A stretch of 64,000 nucleotides of DNA from Ancylobacter crimeensis (GTDB lineage Bacteria > Pseudomonadota > Alphaproteobacteria > Rhizobiales > Xanthobacteraceae): the NCBI RefSeq assembly GCF_023016805.1, contig NZ_JALKCH010000005.1:62001-126000 (forward strand). Direction: 5' to 3'. The notes under the pieces are model-generated. The model ran no database searches. It saw only the letters and a program-made list of their open reading frames with translations, and was not told the DNA's origin. Shown one piece after another: positions 17,993 through 28,696 of the stretch. Positions within the stretch are counted from its first letter, which is position 1; every line of letters starts with the position of its first letter. A program made the translations under genes and the position numbers.

Positions 17993-20800
17993 TCAGCTCG
18001 CCTGCTTGCGCAGCAGCGCCGCACCGAGGCCGAGAAAGATCGGCCCCGCCAGCAGCAGCGGCAGGAAGGAATCCCGCAGCTCCGCAAAGCCCAGCCCCTT
18101 GGAGAAGGTGCCGCGTGCGATGGTGATGAAATAGGTGGTCGGATAGATGTGCCCGATAAAGGCGCCGGCCCCCTGCAACGAGGAAACCGGGTCGATCATC
18201 CCGGAATACTGCACGGCGGGAATAAGGGTGATGAGTGCTGTGCCGAAGATGGCGGCGATCTGGCTGTTCATGAAGCTGGAGATCAGCAACCCGAGCGCCG
18301 TGGCCGAGAAAACATAGAGCAGCGCGGCAAGGCTCAGCGTTGGCAGGCTGCCGGTGAAGGGCACCTTGAAGGCGAACACTGCGAAGGCCGTCAGCATGAT
18401 GAAGTTCAGGAAGGCCAGCACGACATAGGGCAATTGCTTGCCCAGCAGGAATTCGAAGCGCGTGACCGGGGTCACGTAGAAATTGATGATGGAGCCCAGC
18501 TCCTTCTCGCGCACCACGCTGAGAACCGCCAGCATGGCCGGAATCATCATCAGGAGCAGCGGCATCACCGCGGGCGCGATTGCGATCAGGCTTTCGACGC
18601 CGGGGTTGTAGCGGTAGCGGATCGCGATCTGGAAGTCGCCGATGGTCGCGGCATTCCCGTAGAGTTCGCGCGCCTTCTGGGTGAGCCAGGTCTGGTGCAT
18701 GCCCTGGACATAGCCACGCACCGTCTCGGCCCGGTTGGGCATGGACCCGTCGATCCAAGCGCCGATCTGCACCGTCGTGTGGCCGCGCTCCACGTCCCGG
18801 CCGAAGCCGGGAGGGATCTCGATGGCGAGAGTGATCTCGCCGCTGCCCATGCGGCGATCCAGATCGGCGTAATCGGTGATCGGCGCCTTCTCGGTGAAGT
18901 AGCGCGAACCGGCGATCTGCTGGATGTAATCGCGGCTGATGGTGGTGTCGTCGCGGTCCAGCACGGCGAAGGACAGGTTCTGCACGTCCATGTTGATGCC
19001 GTAGCCGATGACGAACATCAGGATGACGCTGCCGAGGATGGCGAGCGTGGCGCGGATCGGATCGCGGGCCAGTTCCAAAGCCTCGCGCCGGGAATAGGCG
19101 AGGAGGCGACGCAGATCGAAGCTGCGATCCCGGGCCGCGACATGACCGGCGGGGGCCGGAAGGGCGGGCGCAGGAACCGGGCCTGTCGCCGCCGCCGTCT
19201 TTGCGCCGATGGCGTCTTCGAGATAGGCGATGAAGGCGTCTTCCAGCGTCTTTGCCCCGCGTTTTTCGACGATCGCGGCCGGCGTGTCGCTCACCAGCAC
19301 CTTGCCCGCATGCATCAGCGAGATGCGGTCGCAGAGTTCAGCCTCGTTCATGAAGTGGGTGGAGACGAAGATGGTGACGTTGTCCTTGCGCGAGAGGTCG
19401 GACAGGATCTGCCAGAAGGCATCGCGCGCCACGGGGTCGACGCCGGAGGTTGGCTCGTCGAGGATGAGGATGTCGGGCGCATGGATCATCGCCACGGCGA
19501 GGGACAGGCGCTGGCGCACGCCGAGCGGCAGCGCGTCCGGCAGGGTTTCCATGATGTCGGTGAGGCCAAAGTGCGTGGCCATCTCCTCGATGCGGGCCGG
19601 TATTTTCTCCGGATCGAGCCGGAACAGGCGGGCGTGCAGATCGAGATTCTGCCGCACCGTCAATTCGCTGTAGAGCGAGAAGGCCTGGCTCATATAGCCC
19701 ACGCGCCGGCGTACCTCTATGTCTTTGGGATCGACCTCGTGGCCGAACAGCCGCGCCGTGCCCTCGCTGGCCGGCAGAAGGCCGGTGAGCATCTTCATGG
19801 TGGTGGTCTTGCCGCAGCCGTTCGAGCCGAGAAAGCCGAAGATCTCGCCGCGCGGGATGCGGAAGCTCACATCGTCGACCGCAGTGAAGCTGCCGAACCG
19901 CATGGTGAGATGCTCGGCCTCGATCGCGATGTCGCTATCCCGTCCCGGCTGGCGCGCCGGGATATCCACCTTCTTGTAATCGCGACGTTTTTCTTCTGGC
20001 AGCAGGGCGACGAAGGCGGCATCGAGGTTGTTCGTGCCGGTGCGCTGGAGCAGTTCGTCGGGGGTTCCCGTGGCTAGAATCGCGCCGTCATCCATCGCGA
20101 CCAGCCAGTCGAAGCCCTGCGCTTCCTCCATATAGGCGGTGGCGACGATCACGCTCATGCCCGGCCGGTCGCGCCTTATATCGGCGATGAGCTGCCAGAA
20201 CTGGCGGCGGGACAGGGGGTCGACGCCGGTGGTGGGTTCGTCGAGGATCAGTAGGTCGGGATCGTGGATCAGCGCGCAGCACAGGCCGAGCTTCTGCTTC
20301 ATGCCGCCGGACAACTTGCCGGCCGGGCGGTCCGGGAAGGGGTCGAGCCCGGTGCCGCGCAGCAATTCGCCGATGCGGCGCTCGCGCTCGGCCTTGTCCT
20401 GCCCGAACAGGCGGCCGAAGAAATCGACGTTTTCATAGACGGACAGCGTCGGATAGAGGTTCTTGCCGAGGCCCTGCGGCATGTAGGCGATGCGCGGGCA
20501 GGTGCGGCGGCGGTGGCCGGAATCGGTCATGTCGCCGCCCAGCACCTCGACGCGGCCCTGCTGCACCGCATGGGCCCCGGAGACGAGCGAGAGAAGGCTC
20601 GACTTGCCCACGCCGTCCGGTCCGATGAGTCCGATCATGCGACCGGTGGGGACAGTGAGGGTAACCTCGCGCACCGCACGGGTCGCGCCATAGGAGAGGC
20701 CGACCTTTTCCAGCCGCACAACCGCGTCGGCGGTCTTCTTGCCGGCCTCCTCCGTGCCGGCGGCGGCGTCCTCCTTGCCGGGAGGCGCGGGCGGGGTCAT
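17993..20800 (-). CDS. rbbA: RbbA-like ABC exporter, two ATPase domains fused to a permease
   Basis: Counted from the ATG at 20800 (which overlaps the HlyD stop), 935 aa carry three parts. The first ATPase has Walker [10 protein letters not shown] at about 60-68 and signature LSGGMKQKL. The second ATPase (about 290-520) has Walker [11 protein letters not shown] and an altered signature [11 protein letters not shown]-terminal ABC2 permease (about 565-935) has a [17 protein letters not shown] motif. E. coli RbbA has this same fusion and was described as ribosome-associated, but the operon with HlyD and YhhJ homologues points to export. A start at 20833 is also open. Confidence 0.9.
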   Translation of the reverse strand: MTPPAPPGKEDAAAGTEEAGKKTADAVVRLEKVGLSYGATRAVREVTLTVPTGRMIGLIGPDGVGKSSLLSLVSGAHAVQQGRVEVLGGDMTDSGHRRRTCPRIAYMPQGLGKNLYPTLSVYENVDFFGRLFGQDKAERERRIGELLRGTGLDPFPDRPAGKLSGGMKQKLGLCCALIHDPDLLILDEPTTGVDPLSRRQFWQLIADIRRDRPGMSVIVATAYMEEAQGFDWLVAMDDGAILATGTPDELLQRTGTNNLDAAFVALLPEEKRRDYKKVDIPARQPGRDSDIAIEAEHLTMRFGSFTAVDDVSFRIPRGEIFGFLGSNGCGKTTTMKMLTGLLPASEGTARLFGHEVDPKDIEVRRRVGYMSQAFSLYSELTVRQNLDLHARLFRLDPEKIPARIEEMATHFGLTDIMETLPDALPLGVRQRLSLAVAMIHAPDILILDEPTSGVDPVARDAFWQILSDLSRKDNVTIFVSTHFMNEAELCDRISLMHAGKVLVSDTPAAIVEKRGAKTLEDAFIAYLEDAIGAKTAAATGPVPAPALPAPAGHVAARDRSFDLRRLLAYSRREALELARDPIRATLAILGSVILMFVIGYGINMDVQNLSFAVLDRDDTTISRDYIQQIAGSRYFTEKAPITDYADLDRRMGSGEITLAIEIPPGFGRDVERGHTTVQIGAWIDGSMPNRAETVRGYVQGMHQTWLTQKARELYGNAATIGDFQIAIRYRYNPGVESLIAIAPAVMPLLLMMIPAMLAVLSVVREKELGSIINFYVTPVTRFEFLLGKQLPYVVLAFLNFIMLTAFAVFAFKVPFTGSLPTLSLAALLYVFSATALGLLISSFMNSQIAAIFGTALITLIPAVQYSGMIDPVSSLQGAGAFIGHIYPTTYFITIARGTFSKGLGFAELRDSFLPLLLAGPIFLGLGAALLRKQAS

Positions 20801-21906
20801 TGCACGAGGTTCCGGCTGAGATTGGCCGGCCACTCGACCGCCGGGTCGACGCGGACATAGGCCATGCCGGGCAGGCCGGTCTTCACCTGCTGGATGTGCT
20901 TGCGCAGCAGCTCCGGGGAGATCCGCGCCTTGATGCGGAACATGAGCTTCTGGCGCTCCTCCTCGGTCTCCACCGTCTTGGGCGTGAACTGGGCGACGTC
21001 GGCGACGAAGCTCACCTTGGCCGGCACCACATATTGGGGGATCGCGTCGAGCACGAGCCTCACCTCGGTGCCGAGCGCGACCCGCCCGGCCTGGGCGGTG
21101 GGCAGGAAGAAGGTCATGTAGACATCGCCGAGATCGACGAGGTTCAGCACCCGGCCGCCGGCCGAGAGCACCTCGCCCGGCTGGGCGACGCGGTACTGCA
21201 CGCGCCCGTCGCGCGGCGAGGCAAGGGTGCTGTCGTCGATGTCGGCATTGATGCTGGCGATGCTGGCCTTGGCCGCATCCACTGCCGCCCCGGCGTCGAT
21301 CACCTGCGCCTTCGCTGCGTTCACCGCGGCATCCGAGGCCGCGAGCTGGGCCTGCGCGGCGGCGACGGCGGCCGTCGCGCCCTGCTGGCTGGCCTTGTCG
21401 TCGTCCAGCGTCTGCTGCGAGACCGAATTGGTCTGGACGAGCTGCGAGGAGCGGGCGAGGCGCTTGTCGGCGGCATCGAGCTCGGCCTGCCGCTGGGCGA
21501 TGGTCGCCTGCGCCGCCTTGCGCTCGGCTTCGCGCTGGGCAACGAGGCTCTCCGCGGTGTCGATGCCGATCTCCGCGCGCCGGAGCTGGGCTTCCGCCTG
21601 CCGGCGCTGGGCCTCGAGCTGCACCGTGTCCATCCGGGCGAGCACCTGCCCGGCGGTGACGAAGTCGCCTTCATCGACAAGGATCTCACGGATGCGGCCG
21701 GGGGTCTTGGTCGAGATGTCGATCTCGGTGGCTTCGATGCGCCCATTGCCGGCGGCGATGCCGGCGGGAAGACCCGATCCCTGATAGACCCGCCAGCCAT
21801 ACCACGCGCCACCTGCGAGCAGGATGACCAGAACCGCGAGAATCCAACCCTTTGCCGACTTCATCATCCAGCGATCCACGATCTCGACGGGCATATGGTC
21901 CGGCAT
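20797..21906 (-). CDS. HlyD-family periplasmic adaptor
   Basis: The product (369 aa from 21906) has one N-terminal membrane anchor ([19 protein letters not shown]), a biotinyl-lipoyl half-motif ([20 protein letters not shown]), a long alpha-helical hairpin full of alanine and glutamine ([18 protein letters not shown] ... about residues 80-220), the second lipoyl half ([20 protein letters not shown]) and a beta barrel. It links the RbbA/YhhJ exporter to the outer membrane or periplasm. Several in-frame starts are possible (22008, 21906, 21894, 21867); none has a clear ribosome site. Confidence 0.88.
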   Translation of the reverse strand: MPDHMPVEIVDRWMMKSAKGWILAVLVILLAGGAWYGWRVYQGSGLPAGIAAGNGRIEATEIDISTKTPGRIREILVDEGDFVTAGQVLARMDTVQLEAQRRQAEAQLRRAEIGIDTAESLVAQREAERKAAQATIAQRQAELDAADKRLARSSQLVQTNSVSQQTLDDDKASQQGATAAVAAAQAQLAASDAAVNAAKAQVIDAGAAVDAAKASIASINADIDDSTLASPRDGRVQYRVAQPGEVLSAGGRVLNLVDLGDVYMTFFLPTAQAGRVALGTEVRLVLDAIPQYVVPAKVSFVADVAQFTPKTVETEEERQKLMFRIKARISPELLRKHIQQVKTGLPGMAYVRVDPAVEWPANLSRNLVQ

Positions 21907-22063
21907 CTCGGCCGGTCCGGCTGGAGGCTGCCAGCCGGGACAGGTGACACGCCTCAACCTTTCGCGAGATAACCGGAATTCCCCTGGCAAGGTAGCCGGG
22001 ATTCCCACGTGCGCAATCCTTGCCGGCGGAAATATGCCGGTCGAGCCCTGTCGCGCGGCGCGC

Positions 22064-23176
22064 TCAAGCCTCGCCGGCCCGTCCCCGCCGCCAATAGGAC
22101 ACGATCAGCGCCTGCTTCGGGGTCATGCCCATCTCGCTGCGCAGAAATGTGCGAATGCGCAGGGCGGCCTCATGTTCGCAGCCGGCGACGACCGAGACGC
22201 TGCGGGCGGCGTCCGGCCAGTCCAGCCCGCGCAGGGCATCCTCGATCAGCGTGGTGGTGCCCGGAGCGGCGCCGTCGCGGTGCAGCCAGCGAATGTCGAG
22301 CTGGGCGGGCGAGCAGATGGGCTGCTCCTCGCGTGCATCCGCGACCTCGATCAGCGCGACGGCACGGCTCGTCGCCGGCAGGTTCTCCGCAAGGCGGGCG
22401 ATGAGGGGCAAGGCGGTCTCGTCCCCCGCCAGCACGCAGATCTCGGCCGCGATGCCCGACAATCCGCCCGGCCCCACCATGCCGATCCGCGCGCCCGGCA
22501 CGGCCCGCGCTGCCCACCCTGCGCCGGGACCCGGCACGTCGTGCAGCACGAAGTCGATGTCGAGGGTCGACGCCTCAAGGTCGACCGAGCGGATAGTGTA
22601 TTTGCGGATGACCGGCTTGCCGGCCCCCTGCGGCCACTGGAAGCGCCCCTCGCTGTCGAGGCGGGGCCATTCCGGCTCGAAAGGGGGCGGCGGCGGTATC
22701 AGCAGCTTGCAGTGGAGGTCGCGATCGCCCGAGAAGCGCAGAAGGTTCTCGCCGGCAAGGGTGATACGGCGCATGTGCGGGGTGAGATCCCGCACCGCGA
22801 CGACCTCCATCAGCCGGAAATTCGGCGGCGCTTCGAGCGTGGCCTGCCGCCCCGCTTCTTCCCACAGGAGGGAATTGGCGCGCCGGCCGGAAAATTCGGC
22901 CAGATGCTCGCCGAGCAGGGCGCGGATCTCCTGTAGAAAGGCGGAATCGGCAGCATAGGCCCGCATTTCCAGCATGTCGTCGGCTGTCTCCAGCTCCGCA
23001 CCGAAGAAATCGAAGTCGAGCCGGGTGACGGCGCCGTCATTCGCCACCAGCGCGCCATGCTCACCCATGTGCTCGGCGATCTGCGCCGCATGGAAATCCG
23101 CGCGCGGCAGTTCGAGCCGGACGCGATCTCGGAAAGGCATGGGGCGGGGGGTGGCGCGAGGGTTGGCGTGCGTCAT
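22064..23176 (-). CDS. siderophore-interacting protein (FAD ferric reductase) with N-terminal DUF2218
   Basis: This 370-aa cytosolic protein has an N-terminal part (about residues 15-100, HAAQIAEHMGEHGALV ... TRLDFDFFGAELET) matching DUF2218. It is followed by a ferredoxin-reductase-like FAD-binding domain (RKYTIRS motif, about 190) and a SIP C-terminal domain (VLAGDETALPLIARL; AGCEHEAALRIRTFLRSE; YWRRG). SIPs reduce ferric siderophores after import to release iron. It is the last gene of the fecI-fecR-receptor-binding protein cluster, which fits this role. Confidence 0.88.
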   Translation of the reverse strand: MTHANPRATPRPMPFRDRVRLELPRADFHAAQIAEHMGEHGALVANDGAVTRLDFDFFGAELETADDMLEMRAYAADSAFLQEIRALLGEHLAEFSGRRANSLLWEEAGRQATLEAPPNFRLMEVVAVRDLTPHMRRITLAGENLLRFSGDRDLHCKLLIPPPPPFEPEWPRLDSEGRFQWPQGAGKPVIRKYTIRSVDLEASTLDIDFVLHDVPGPGAGWAARAVPGARIGMVGPGGLSGIAAEICVLAGDETALPLIARLAENLPATSRAVALIEVADAREEQPICSPAQLDIRWLHRDGAAPGTTTLIEDALRGLDWPDAARSVSVVAGCEHEAALRIRTFLRSEMGMTPKQALIVSYWRRGRAGEA

Positions 23177-23260
23177 GGCGTTCTCCCACTCAGGTTGATG
23201 CGGTCCGGCTCGCGACCCGCGCGGCGGGCCTGCTCACGGCCCTGAATTCATGGCGCCGAT

Positions 23261-24412
23261 TCACGGCGCCGGCGCGCTCTCCGGCCCGACGAGAAGGGTT
23301 CCGGTGAGCGGGACGGCGAGAAAGTCGCGGTTGATCGTCGCGAGCGTCGCCGCCGGATCGAGATTGGCGAACAGCTCGGGATGGATCCAGCGGGCGATGG
23401 CTTCGATGGCGACGAGGTTCAGGGCCGAGCGCGCGAGATCGTGCCAGATCGCGTAGGCGCGCCTGTCCCGCACCGCCTTGAGGGTGGAGATACCGGGCCG
23501 TGCCAGCACGCGGGCGAGCGTCGCCTCCGCCTCGCCGAACGTGCGGCCGGGGCCGAGCACCACGCCGCCGCGGCTTGCCATGTAGCCGCCACCGGTCGCG
23601 ATATAGACCGCCGGGTCGGCCGCGATGATGTATTCGAGGCTCAGCGTGCCGGCCATGCCGGAAATGAGCGCGGCGCCGATATTCTCCCCGCCTGCGAAAT
23701 CCACGAAACGACCGATTCCCTCGCCGCGGCCCGGCGACATGCAGCAGGCCGCGCTGCCGGCATGGGCTTCCAGCAGCACCTTGGGACGGGGGAGGCCGGG
23801 CTGCGCGGCGAGCCGGTCGCGGATCCGGGCGATGCGGGCCTCGAAGAAAGCGAGATAGGCGTTCGCCTCCTTCTCGCGACCGACGAGGCGGCCGAGCTTC
23901 AGGAGATCCTGCTCCGCTGCCGGCCGTTCCACCGTGGGGGAGGGGGAGAGGATCGCGACCGCGATGCCGGCGGCTTCCAGCGTACCGACGAGGTTGGTCT
24001 GGCCCGCGAAATAGGGGCTGAGCACGATGAGATCCGGGCGCAGCGCGAGGGCGGCCTCAACCGGAAAGGCGTCGCCGGCGGTGATGCCGGGCACCGCATC
24101 GATGCCTGGCGCCACGGCCCGGATGAGGGCCATGGTCGGCTCGTCGAGGAAGCGGGGGCTCCAGCCGGCGAGCCGCTCGACCGGGTGGGGGTCGATGAGG
24201 CCGAGGGCGATCAGGTCGATGCCGTCCGACAGCACGATGCGCCGTGCCGGCGCCGGCAGCGTCACGGTGCGGCCGGCATGGTCAACAATGCTGATCTCGG
24301 CCCGCGCCCCGGTCGTGGCCGCGATCAGCAGCCCGGCCAGCAGGAAGGGGAGCAGGGCGGCGAGCACCTGCCACCGGCGCGACGCCGGCGGCAGGTGCCA
24401 GGTAGGACTCAT
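23261..24412 (-). CDS. periplasmic iron-siderophore ABC binding protein
   Basis: A 383-aa protein with an N-terminal signal segment (LLPFLLAGLLIAATTGARA) and the two-lobe FecB/BtuF-type (PF01497) binding fold: ISIVDHAGRTVTLPAPARRIV, ALRPDLIVLSPYF, and a C-terminal region ending WIHPELFANLDP. It should collect a ferric siderophore behind the TonB receptor encoded next to it. Its cognate permease and ATPase are not in the window. The ATG at 24412 lacks a clear ribosome site; a GTG at 24430 overlaps the receptor stop and is the alternative. Confidence 0.85.
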   Translation of the reverse strand: MSPTWHLPPASRRWQVLAALLPFLLAGLLIAATTGARAEISIVDHAGRTVTLPAPARRIVLSDGIDLIALGLIDPHPVERLAGWSPRFLDEPTMALIRAVAPGIDAVPGITAGDAFPVEAALALRPDLIVLSPYFAGQTNLVGTLEAAGIAVAILSPSPTVERPAAEQDLLKLGRLVGREKEANAYLAFFEARIARIRDRLAAQPGLPRPKVLLEAHAGSAACCMSPGRGEGIGRFVDFAGGENIGAALISGMAGTLSLEYIIAADPAVYIATGGGYMASRGGVVLGPGRTFGEAEATLARVLARPGISTLKAVRDRRAYAIWHDLARSALNLVAIEAIARWIHPELFANLDPAATLATINRDFLAVPLTGTLLVGPESAPAP

Positions 24413-24423
24413 TTGGCAGGGGC

Positions 24424-27042
24424 TCACCACTTGTAGCGCAGCGTTGCCAGCACGGTGCGGCCCTCGCCATAGTAGCAGGTGTAATAGGGGTTGCAGGACG
24501 CCACATAGGACTTGTCGAACAGGTTCTTGGCGTTCACGTCGAGCGAGAGGCCCTTGAGCTTGGGGTTCTTCACGCCGAAATCATAACCGACCACCATGTC
24601 GAACAGGGTGTAGGACGGCACCTTGGCGGCGGTGTAGCTGTATTGCGGCGCCACCAGCCCGACATTGGGATCGGTGCCCCAGATGTTGGAATCGGTGCCG
24701 TAGGTCGAGCCGATGTAGCGCACGCCGCCGCCGATGGAGAAGCCGCCGAAGGGGCTGGCTTCCGGCACCTTGTAGTCCAGCCATGCCGAGGCGGTGTTGC
24801 GGGCGACGCCCACCGGGGTCTTGCCGAGCTGGGAAGCGGTGCCGACCACGCCGGTCTCGCCGCCGCCGATGTCGCCATAGATGTCGTAGGTGGTGTTGCT
24901 CTTGCTCACCTCGGCATCGGTATAGGCGTAGGCCAGCGTCAGGTTGAAGCCGTTGCCGAGGCTGGCCTTGGCCTCGAACTCCACGCCGCGCGAGGTGATC
25001 TCGCCGGTCTGGGTGGCGTAGAGCGGGTTGGTAGGGTCGACGGTCGAGACGTTCTGCTTGGTGATGTCGAACAGCGACACCGTGAAGAACGCATTGTAGC
25101 CCTGCGGCTGGTACTTCAGGCCGACCTCGTATTGCTGGCCGGTGGTCGGTTTGAAGGCGCTGCCGTCGATCGTGGTGCCGGCCTGCGGCTGGAACGATTC
25201 CGAATAGCTGAAATAGGGCGCGAGGCCGCTGTCGAAGAGATAGACGAGGCCGGCGCGGCCGGTGAAGGCGTCGGAACTGGTCTTGGCGTCCGAGAGGACG
25301 GTGCCGGTGGAGATGAGGCTGCGCTCCTGCTGGGTGCGCGCCCAGTCCTCGCGCCCGCCGAGCCACAGCCGCCAATTGCCGAGTTCGGCGATGTTCTGGG
25401 CGTAGAGGCCGGTCTGGTTCAGCGATTCCTGGAAATTGACGCGCATCACCGGGTTGATGGCGGCGGTGCCATAGACCGGGTTGAACAGGTCGAGCGAGGG
25501 CGCCGAGCCCCAGCCATAGGTCCAGGGCGCATCCATGTACTGGTAATCGAGGCCGACCAGCGTGGTGTTGGCGACAGGACCGATGTTGTACTTGAACTCG
25601 ATCTGGTTATCGATCGAGAAGGTCTGGTCGTCATTGTGCTTGGCCCAGACCGCCAGGCGGTCGGCCGTGCGCTGGTCGGCGTGGAGGAAGTTGGCGGCGG
25701 TGGTGGCCGAGAGGTCGACGCCGCGGAAATCATCCTTCAACTGGCCGTAGAGCACGTTCTGGCGCACGGTGACGACCTCGTTGAAACGGTGCTCGAACTG
25801 GTAGGACGCCCAGGCCTGCGTGCGCTCGAACTTGCTCCATGCCGGCTCGCCGGTGAAGAGCGTGTTCTTGAGCTTGCCGTTCGGCGTCGGCAGCACCGAG
25901 CCGAGAACCGGCACGAAGCTCGCTTCCGAGGTCTCGGGGTCGTGCTGGTAGACGAACTGCACGGTCAGCGAGGTGTCGGTGTTCGGCCGCCAGGTGAAGG
26001 ACGGTGCGAGCAGGATGCGCTGGTCCTGCTGGAAATCGACCTGGGTGTCGGCGCTGCGGCCGAGGCCGATCATGCGGTAGAGCAGCTTGCCCTCGGCATC
26101 CACCGGGCCGGAGAGGTCGAAGCCGCCCTCGATATACTTGTTGTTGCCGCCGCGGATGAAGACCTCGCCCTGGGCCACGTCGCTGGGGCGCTTGCTGACG
26201 AGGTTGACGAAGCCGCCGGGGGTCGCCTGCCCGTAGAGCACCGAGGACGGCCCCTTGAACACCTCGACCCGTTCCAGCAGGAAGGGATCGAACTGCACCG
26301 CGGTGCGGGCCGGGAAGTTCCAGCGCAGCCCGTCGATGTAGGACACATAGCTCGCATCGGCCGAATAGCCGCCGAAGCCGCGCATGAAGATCGGGTCGAA
26401 GCGCCGGCTCTGCAGGCCCGCCTGCCCGGTGACGATGCCGGCCGTGTAGCGCAGCGCTTCCGACACGGTGGTGGCGGCCTGATCCTGGAACTGGTCGCGG
26501 GTGACGACCGAGATCGACTGTGGCGTCGCGATCAGTGGTACATCGACCTTCGAGCCGGTTTCCGAACGGGTCGCGACATAGCCGTCCACCGGGCCGTCCG
26601 CCCGCTCGCCCTGCACCGCGATGGTGTCGAGCATCTCGCCCGCGGCCCCGCCGGAGGGATCGGCGGCCGTGGTGGCGGGGTTGTAGATGCTGACCGCATT
26701 GGCAGAGGTGAAGCGGTAGCTGAGGCCGCTGCCGGCCAGCAGCCGGCCCAACGCCTCCGACTGGGTGAACGAGCCGCGCAGTGCCGGTGCGGTGCGGCCC
26801 TGCGTCAACGGCGCGCTGTAGGCGAGCTTCAGCCCGGAATGGATCGCGAAGGCGGTGAGCGCCGAGGTGAGCGGCTGGGCCGGAATGTCGTAGCTGATGA
26901 CCTCAATGGATCGCGCCGGCACGGCTGCGGTCTGCGCCTGTGTGAGCAAGGTCGAGCCGAGCAGGGCGGCACTCGTCGCCGCGACGATCGACCATCCGCG
27001 CATCCGGCCCTGCCGATGCCCCCGCATCGAAAGAAACGCCAT
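24424..27042 (-). CDS. TonB-dependent siderophore receptor with STN signalling domain
   Basis: This 872-aa outer-membrane protein has a signal peptide (about 1-40), then an STN domain (IPAQPLTSALTAFAIHSGL, about 54-125) used for transmembrane signalling to FecR. A plug follows (VPLIATPQSISVVTRDQF, about 170-280), then a 22-strand barrel of the ferrichrome/FhuA-like type ending in an aromatic residue (ATLRYKW). Binding of a ferric siderophore outside would be relayed through FecR to the FecI-like sigma factor. The siderophore cannot be identified from the sequence. Confidence 0.92.
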   Translation of the reverse strand: MAFLSMRGHRQGRMRGWSIVAATSAALLGSTLLTQAQTAAVPARSIEVISYDIPAQPLTSALTAFAIHSGLKLAYSAPLTQGRTAPALRGSFTQSEALGRLLAGSGLSYRFTSANAVSIYNPATTAADPSGGAAGEMLDTIAVQGERADGPVDGYVATRSETGSKVDVPLIATPQSISVVTRDQFQDQAATTVSEALRYTAGIVTGQAGLQSRRFDPIFMRGFGGYSADASYVSYIDGLRWNFPARTAVQFDPFLLERVEVFKGPSSVLYGQATPGGFVNLVSKRPSDVAQGEVFIRGGNNKYIEGGFDLSGPVDAEGKLLYRMIGLGRSADTQVDFQQDQRILLAPSFTWRPNTDTSLTVQFVYQHDPETSEASFVPVLGSVLPTPNGKLKNTLFTGEPAWSKFERTQAWASYQFEHRFNEVVTVRQNVLYGQLKDDFRGVDLSATTAANFLHADQRTADRLAVWAKHNDDQTFSIDNQIEFKYNIGPVANTTLVGLDYQYMDAPWTYGWGSAPSLDLFNPVYGTAAINPVMRVNFQESLNQTGLYAQNIAELGNWRLWLGGREDWARTQQERSLISTGTVLSDAKTSSDAFTGRAGLVYLFDSGLAPYFSYSESFQPQAGTTIDGSAFKPTTGQQYEVGLKYQPQGYNAFFTVSLFDITKQNVSTVDPTNPLYATQTGEITSRGVEFEAKASLGNGFNLTLAYAYTDAEVSKSNTTYDIYGDIGGGETGVVGTASQLGKTPVGVARNTASAWLDYKVPEASPFGGFSIGGGVRYIGSTYGTDSNIWGTDPNVGLVAPQYSYTAAKVPSYTLFDMVVGYDFGVKNPKLKGLSLDVNAKNLFDKSYVASCNPYYTCYYGEGRTVLATLRYKW

Positions 27043-27165
27043 GTCTTACCCCCGTTGAAACCCCATGCCTGCCATCTGCGGGCGGCTCTCCGGGGATTGA
27101 GACGGGTGGGACCGCGGAAATCCTCAATGCCGGTCCCACATTTTTTTCGGGACCGGCGGAAGGGC

Positions 27166-28140
27166 TCAGCGCGCGGCGATGATGGCGAGGAAGCGCGAGA
27201 CCCGGCTGACGCTGATCGGCAGGCCGGCGGCCAGCGTGTCGAGCGCCGCGTTGGGGTTCCTGAGGTCCAGCACGGCGGTGACGCTCATCTGCCGGACGGC
27301 GTCGCCACGGATCACCAGCCAGCCGGGATAATAGGCCCCGAGCGCGGCGATCACGTCCTCCAGCGCGCGGCCCTCGGCGACATAGTGGCCGGAGCGCCAG
27401 GCGGTCGCGACCATCGGGCTGCGGGCGATGGGGGTGCCGAGCCGGCCGCCGGCATCGACGAAGACGCTCTCCCCGGATGACAGAGTGAGTGGCGCGTCGC
27501 CGGAGCGGGCGAGCGATTCCACCCGCACCGCATGCTCGGTGACGGAAACCATGGTGCGGTGCTCGGCCAGCGTCATGTCGATGTCGAAGGCGGTGCCGAG
27601 CGCGGTCACGCTGACCTCGCCGGTGTGCACGACGAAGGGGCGGGCGGCATTCTCCGTGACCTCAAAGAAGGCCTGTCCCTCGATGAGACGGACCGTTCGG
27701 CGGCCGGGCTCGAAGGCGACGGCGAGCGCCGAGCGGGCATTGAGGAAGACCCGCGAACCGTCCGGCAGCACGATGCCGCGCGTCTCGCCGGTTCCGGTCG
27801 TATAGTCGGCCCGCACGGTGCGGAACGCGCCCGAACTCCAGAGCACGCCCGCAGCGACGCCGACGCCGGCAAGCCCGAACGTGCCGCGACGGGAGAACCG
27901 GCGGGCAGCGCCGGGCTTGACGAGGCCGGAGCGGGCATCGTGGCGCAGCGCGCCGGCATCGCCCCACAGCGCCTCGGCTTCCCGCGCAGCCTGCTCATGG
28001 GCGGTGCTCAGCATGCGCCATTGCTGGAAGGCATGCCGCTCGGCCGGGCCCGACCCGCCGGAATGGAGGCGGACGATCCAGCGCAGGGCTTCGTCGGAGA
28101 GTTGGGGCGGGGAAAGCGGCGCTTCCGGCATTTCGCTCAC
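27166..28140 (-). CDS. FecR-family anti-sigma/sensor protein
   Basis: The product has a cytoplasmic N-terminal DUF4880-type region (LSDEALRWIVRLHSG ... FQQWRML), one membrane segment (GTFGLAGVGVAAGVLW), the periplasmic FecR domain (RGIVLPDGSRVFLNARSAL, about 130-220) and a C-terminal segment that would contact the receptor STN domain. It transmits the siderophore signal to the sigma factor. A GTG at 28140 or ATG at 28131 is the likely start. A start at 28212 would overlap the sigma gene and encode out-of-family sequence. Confidence 0.9.
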   Translation of the reverse strand: MSEMPEAPLSPPQLSDEALRWIVRLHSGGSGPAERHAFQQWRMLSTAHEQAAREAEALWGDAGALRHDARSGLVKPGAARRFSRRGTFGLAGVGVAAGVLWSSGAFRTVRADYTTGTGETRGIVLPDGSRVFLNARSALAVAFEPGRRTVRLIEGQAFFEVTENAARPFVVHTGEVSVTALGTAFDIDMTLAEHRTMVSVTEHAVRVESLARSGDAPLTLSSGESVFVDAGGRLGTPIARSPMVATAWRSGHYVAEGRALEDVIAALGAYYPGWLVIRGDAVRQMSVTAVLDLRNPNAALDTLAAGLPISVSRVSRFLAIIAAR

Positions 28141-28162
28141 GACGGCACGGCCCGCCTGTTTT

Positions 28163-28696
28163 TCAGTACTCGTCCAGATTCCGCAGCACGTCGCGACAGT
28201 GCAGCATGGCACGCATCATATGCTTCTCGACCATGCTGGTCGAGACGCCGAGCCGGGCCGCGATCTCCTTGTGGCTGCGTCCTTCCAGCTTGTTCATCAC
28301 GAAGGCGGCGCGGCAGGCGGGGGCCAGTTCGTTGAGCGCGACGGCCAGCGCGGCGATGCGCTGGCGATGCTCGAGCGCGCGCTCGTGGTCCTCGCTCGGC
28401 AGGACGGCGTCGAGATCCTCGATGTCGACACGGTACGACCATTCGGTGCGCCGCCGCGCCGTCACGTCGATCGCGACATGGCGCGCCGAGATGAAGAGGT
28501 AAGCCTTCAGGTGCTCGATAGGGCCGGCGAGGGCATTGCGCCCGACGATCCGCAGATAGGCGTCCTGCGCGATCTCCTCGCCGGTCTCGCGGTCCCCCAC
28601 CAGCCGGGCGGCGAAGCGGACGAGCTCGCGATGATGCAGCCGGAACAGCTCGGACAACCGGTGATTGAGGGTCGTCGGCAGCAGGCTACCATTCAT
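28163..28696 (-). CDS. FecI-like ECF sigma factor
   Basis: From the ATG at 28696 the protein is 177 aa: region 2 (LFRLHHRELVRFAARLVGDRETGEEIAQDAYLR in parts, about 15-50; YLFISARHVAIDVTARRR) and region 4 (AFVMNKLEGRSHKEIAARLGVS, about 125-148). It is the first gene of the iron operon and would direct RNA polymerase to the receptor promoter once released by FecR. A start at 28831 is open but adds 45 residues unlike any sigma factor. Confidence 0.9.
   Translation of the reverse strand: MNGSLLPTTLNHRLSELFRLHHRELVRFAARLVGDRETGEEIAQDAYLRIVGRNALAGPIEHLKAYLFISARHVAIDVTARRRTEWSYRVDIEDLDAVLPSEDHERALEHRQRIAALAVALNELAPACRAAFVMNKLEGRSHKEIAARLGVSTSMVEKHMMRAMLHCRDVLRNLDEY

Noticed and set aside
18149..20077. 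A 642-aa open frame antisense to rbbA
   Set aside because: Charged low-complexity sequence with no homology I recognise; rbbA on the other strand is certain.
24643..27480. A 945-aa open frame antisense to the TonB receptor gene
   Set aside because: It has no recognisable domain and is opposite a complete receptor gene; base composition explains it.
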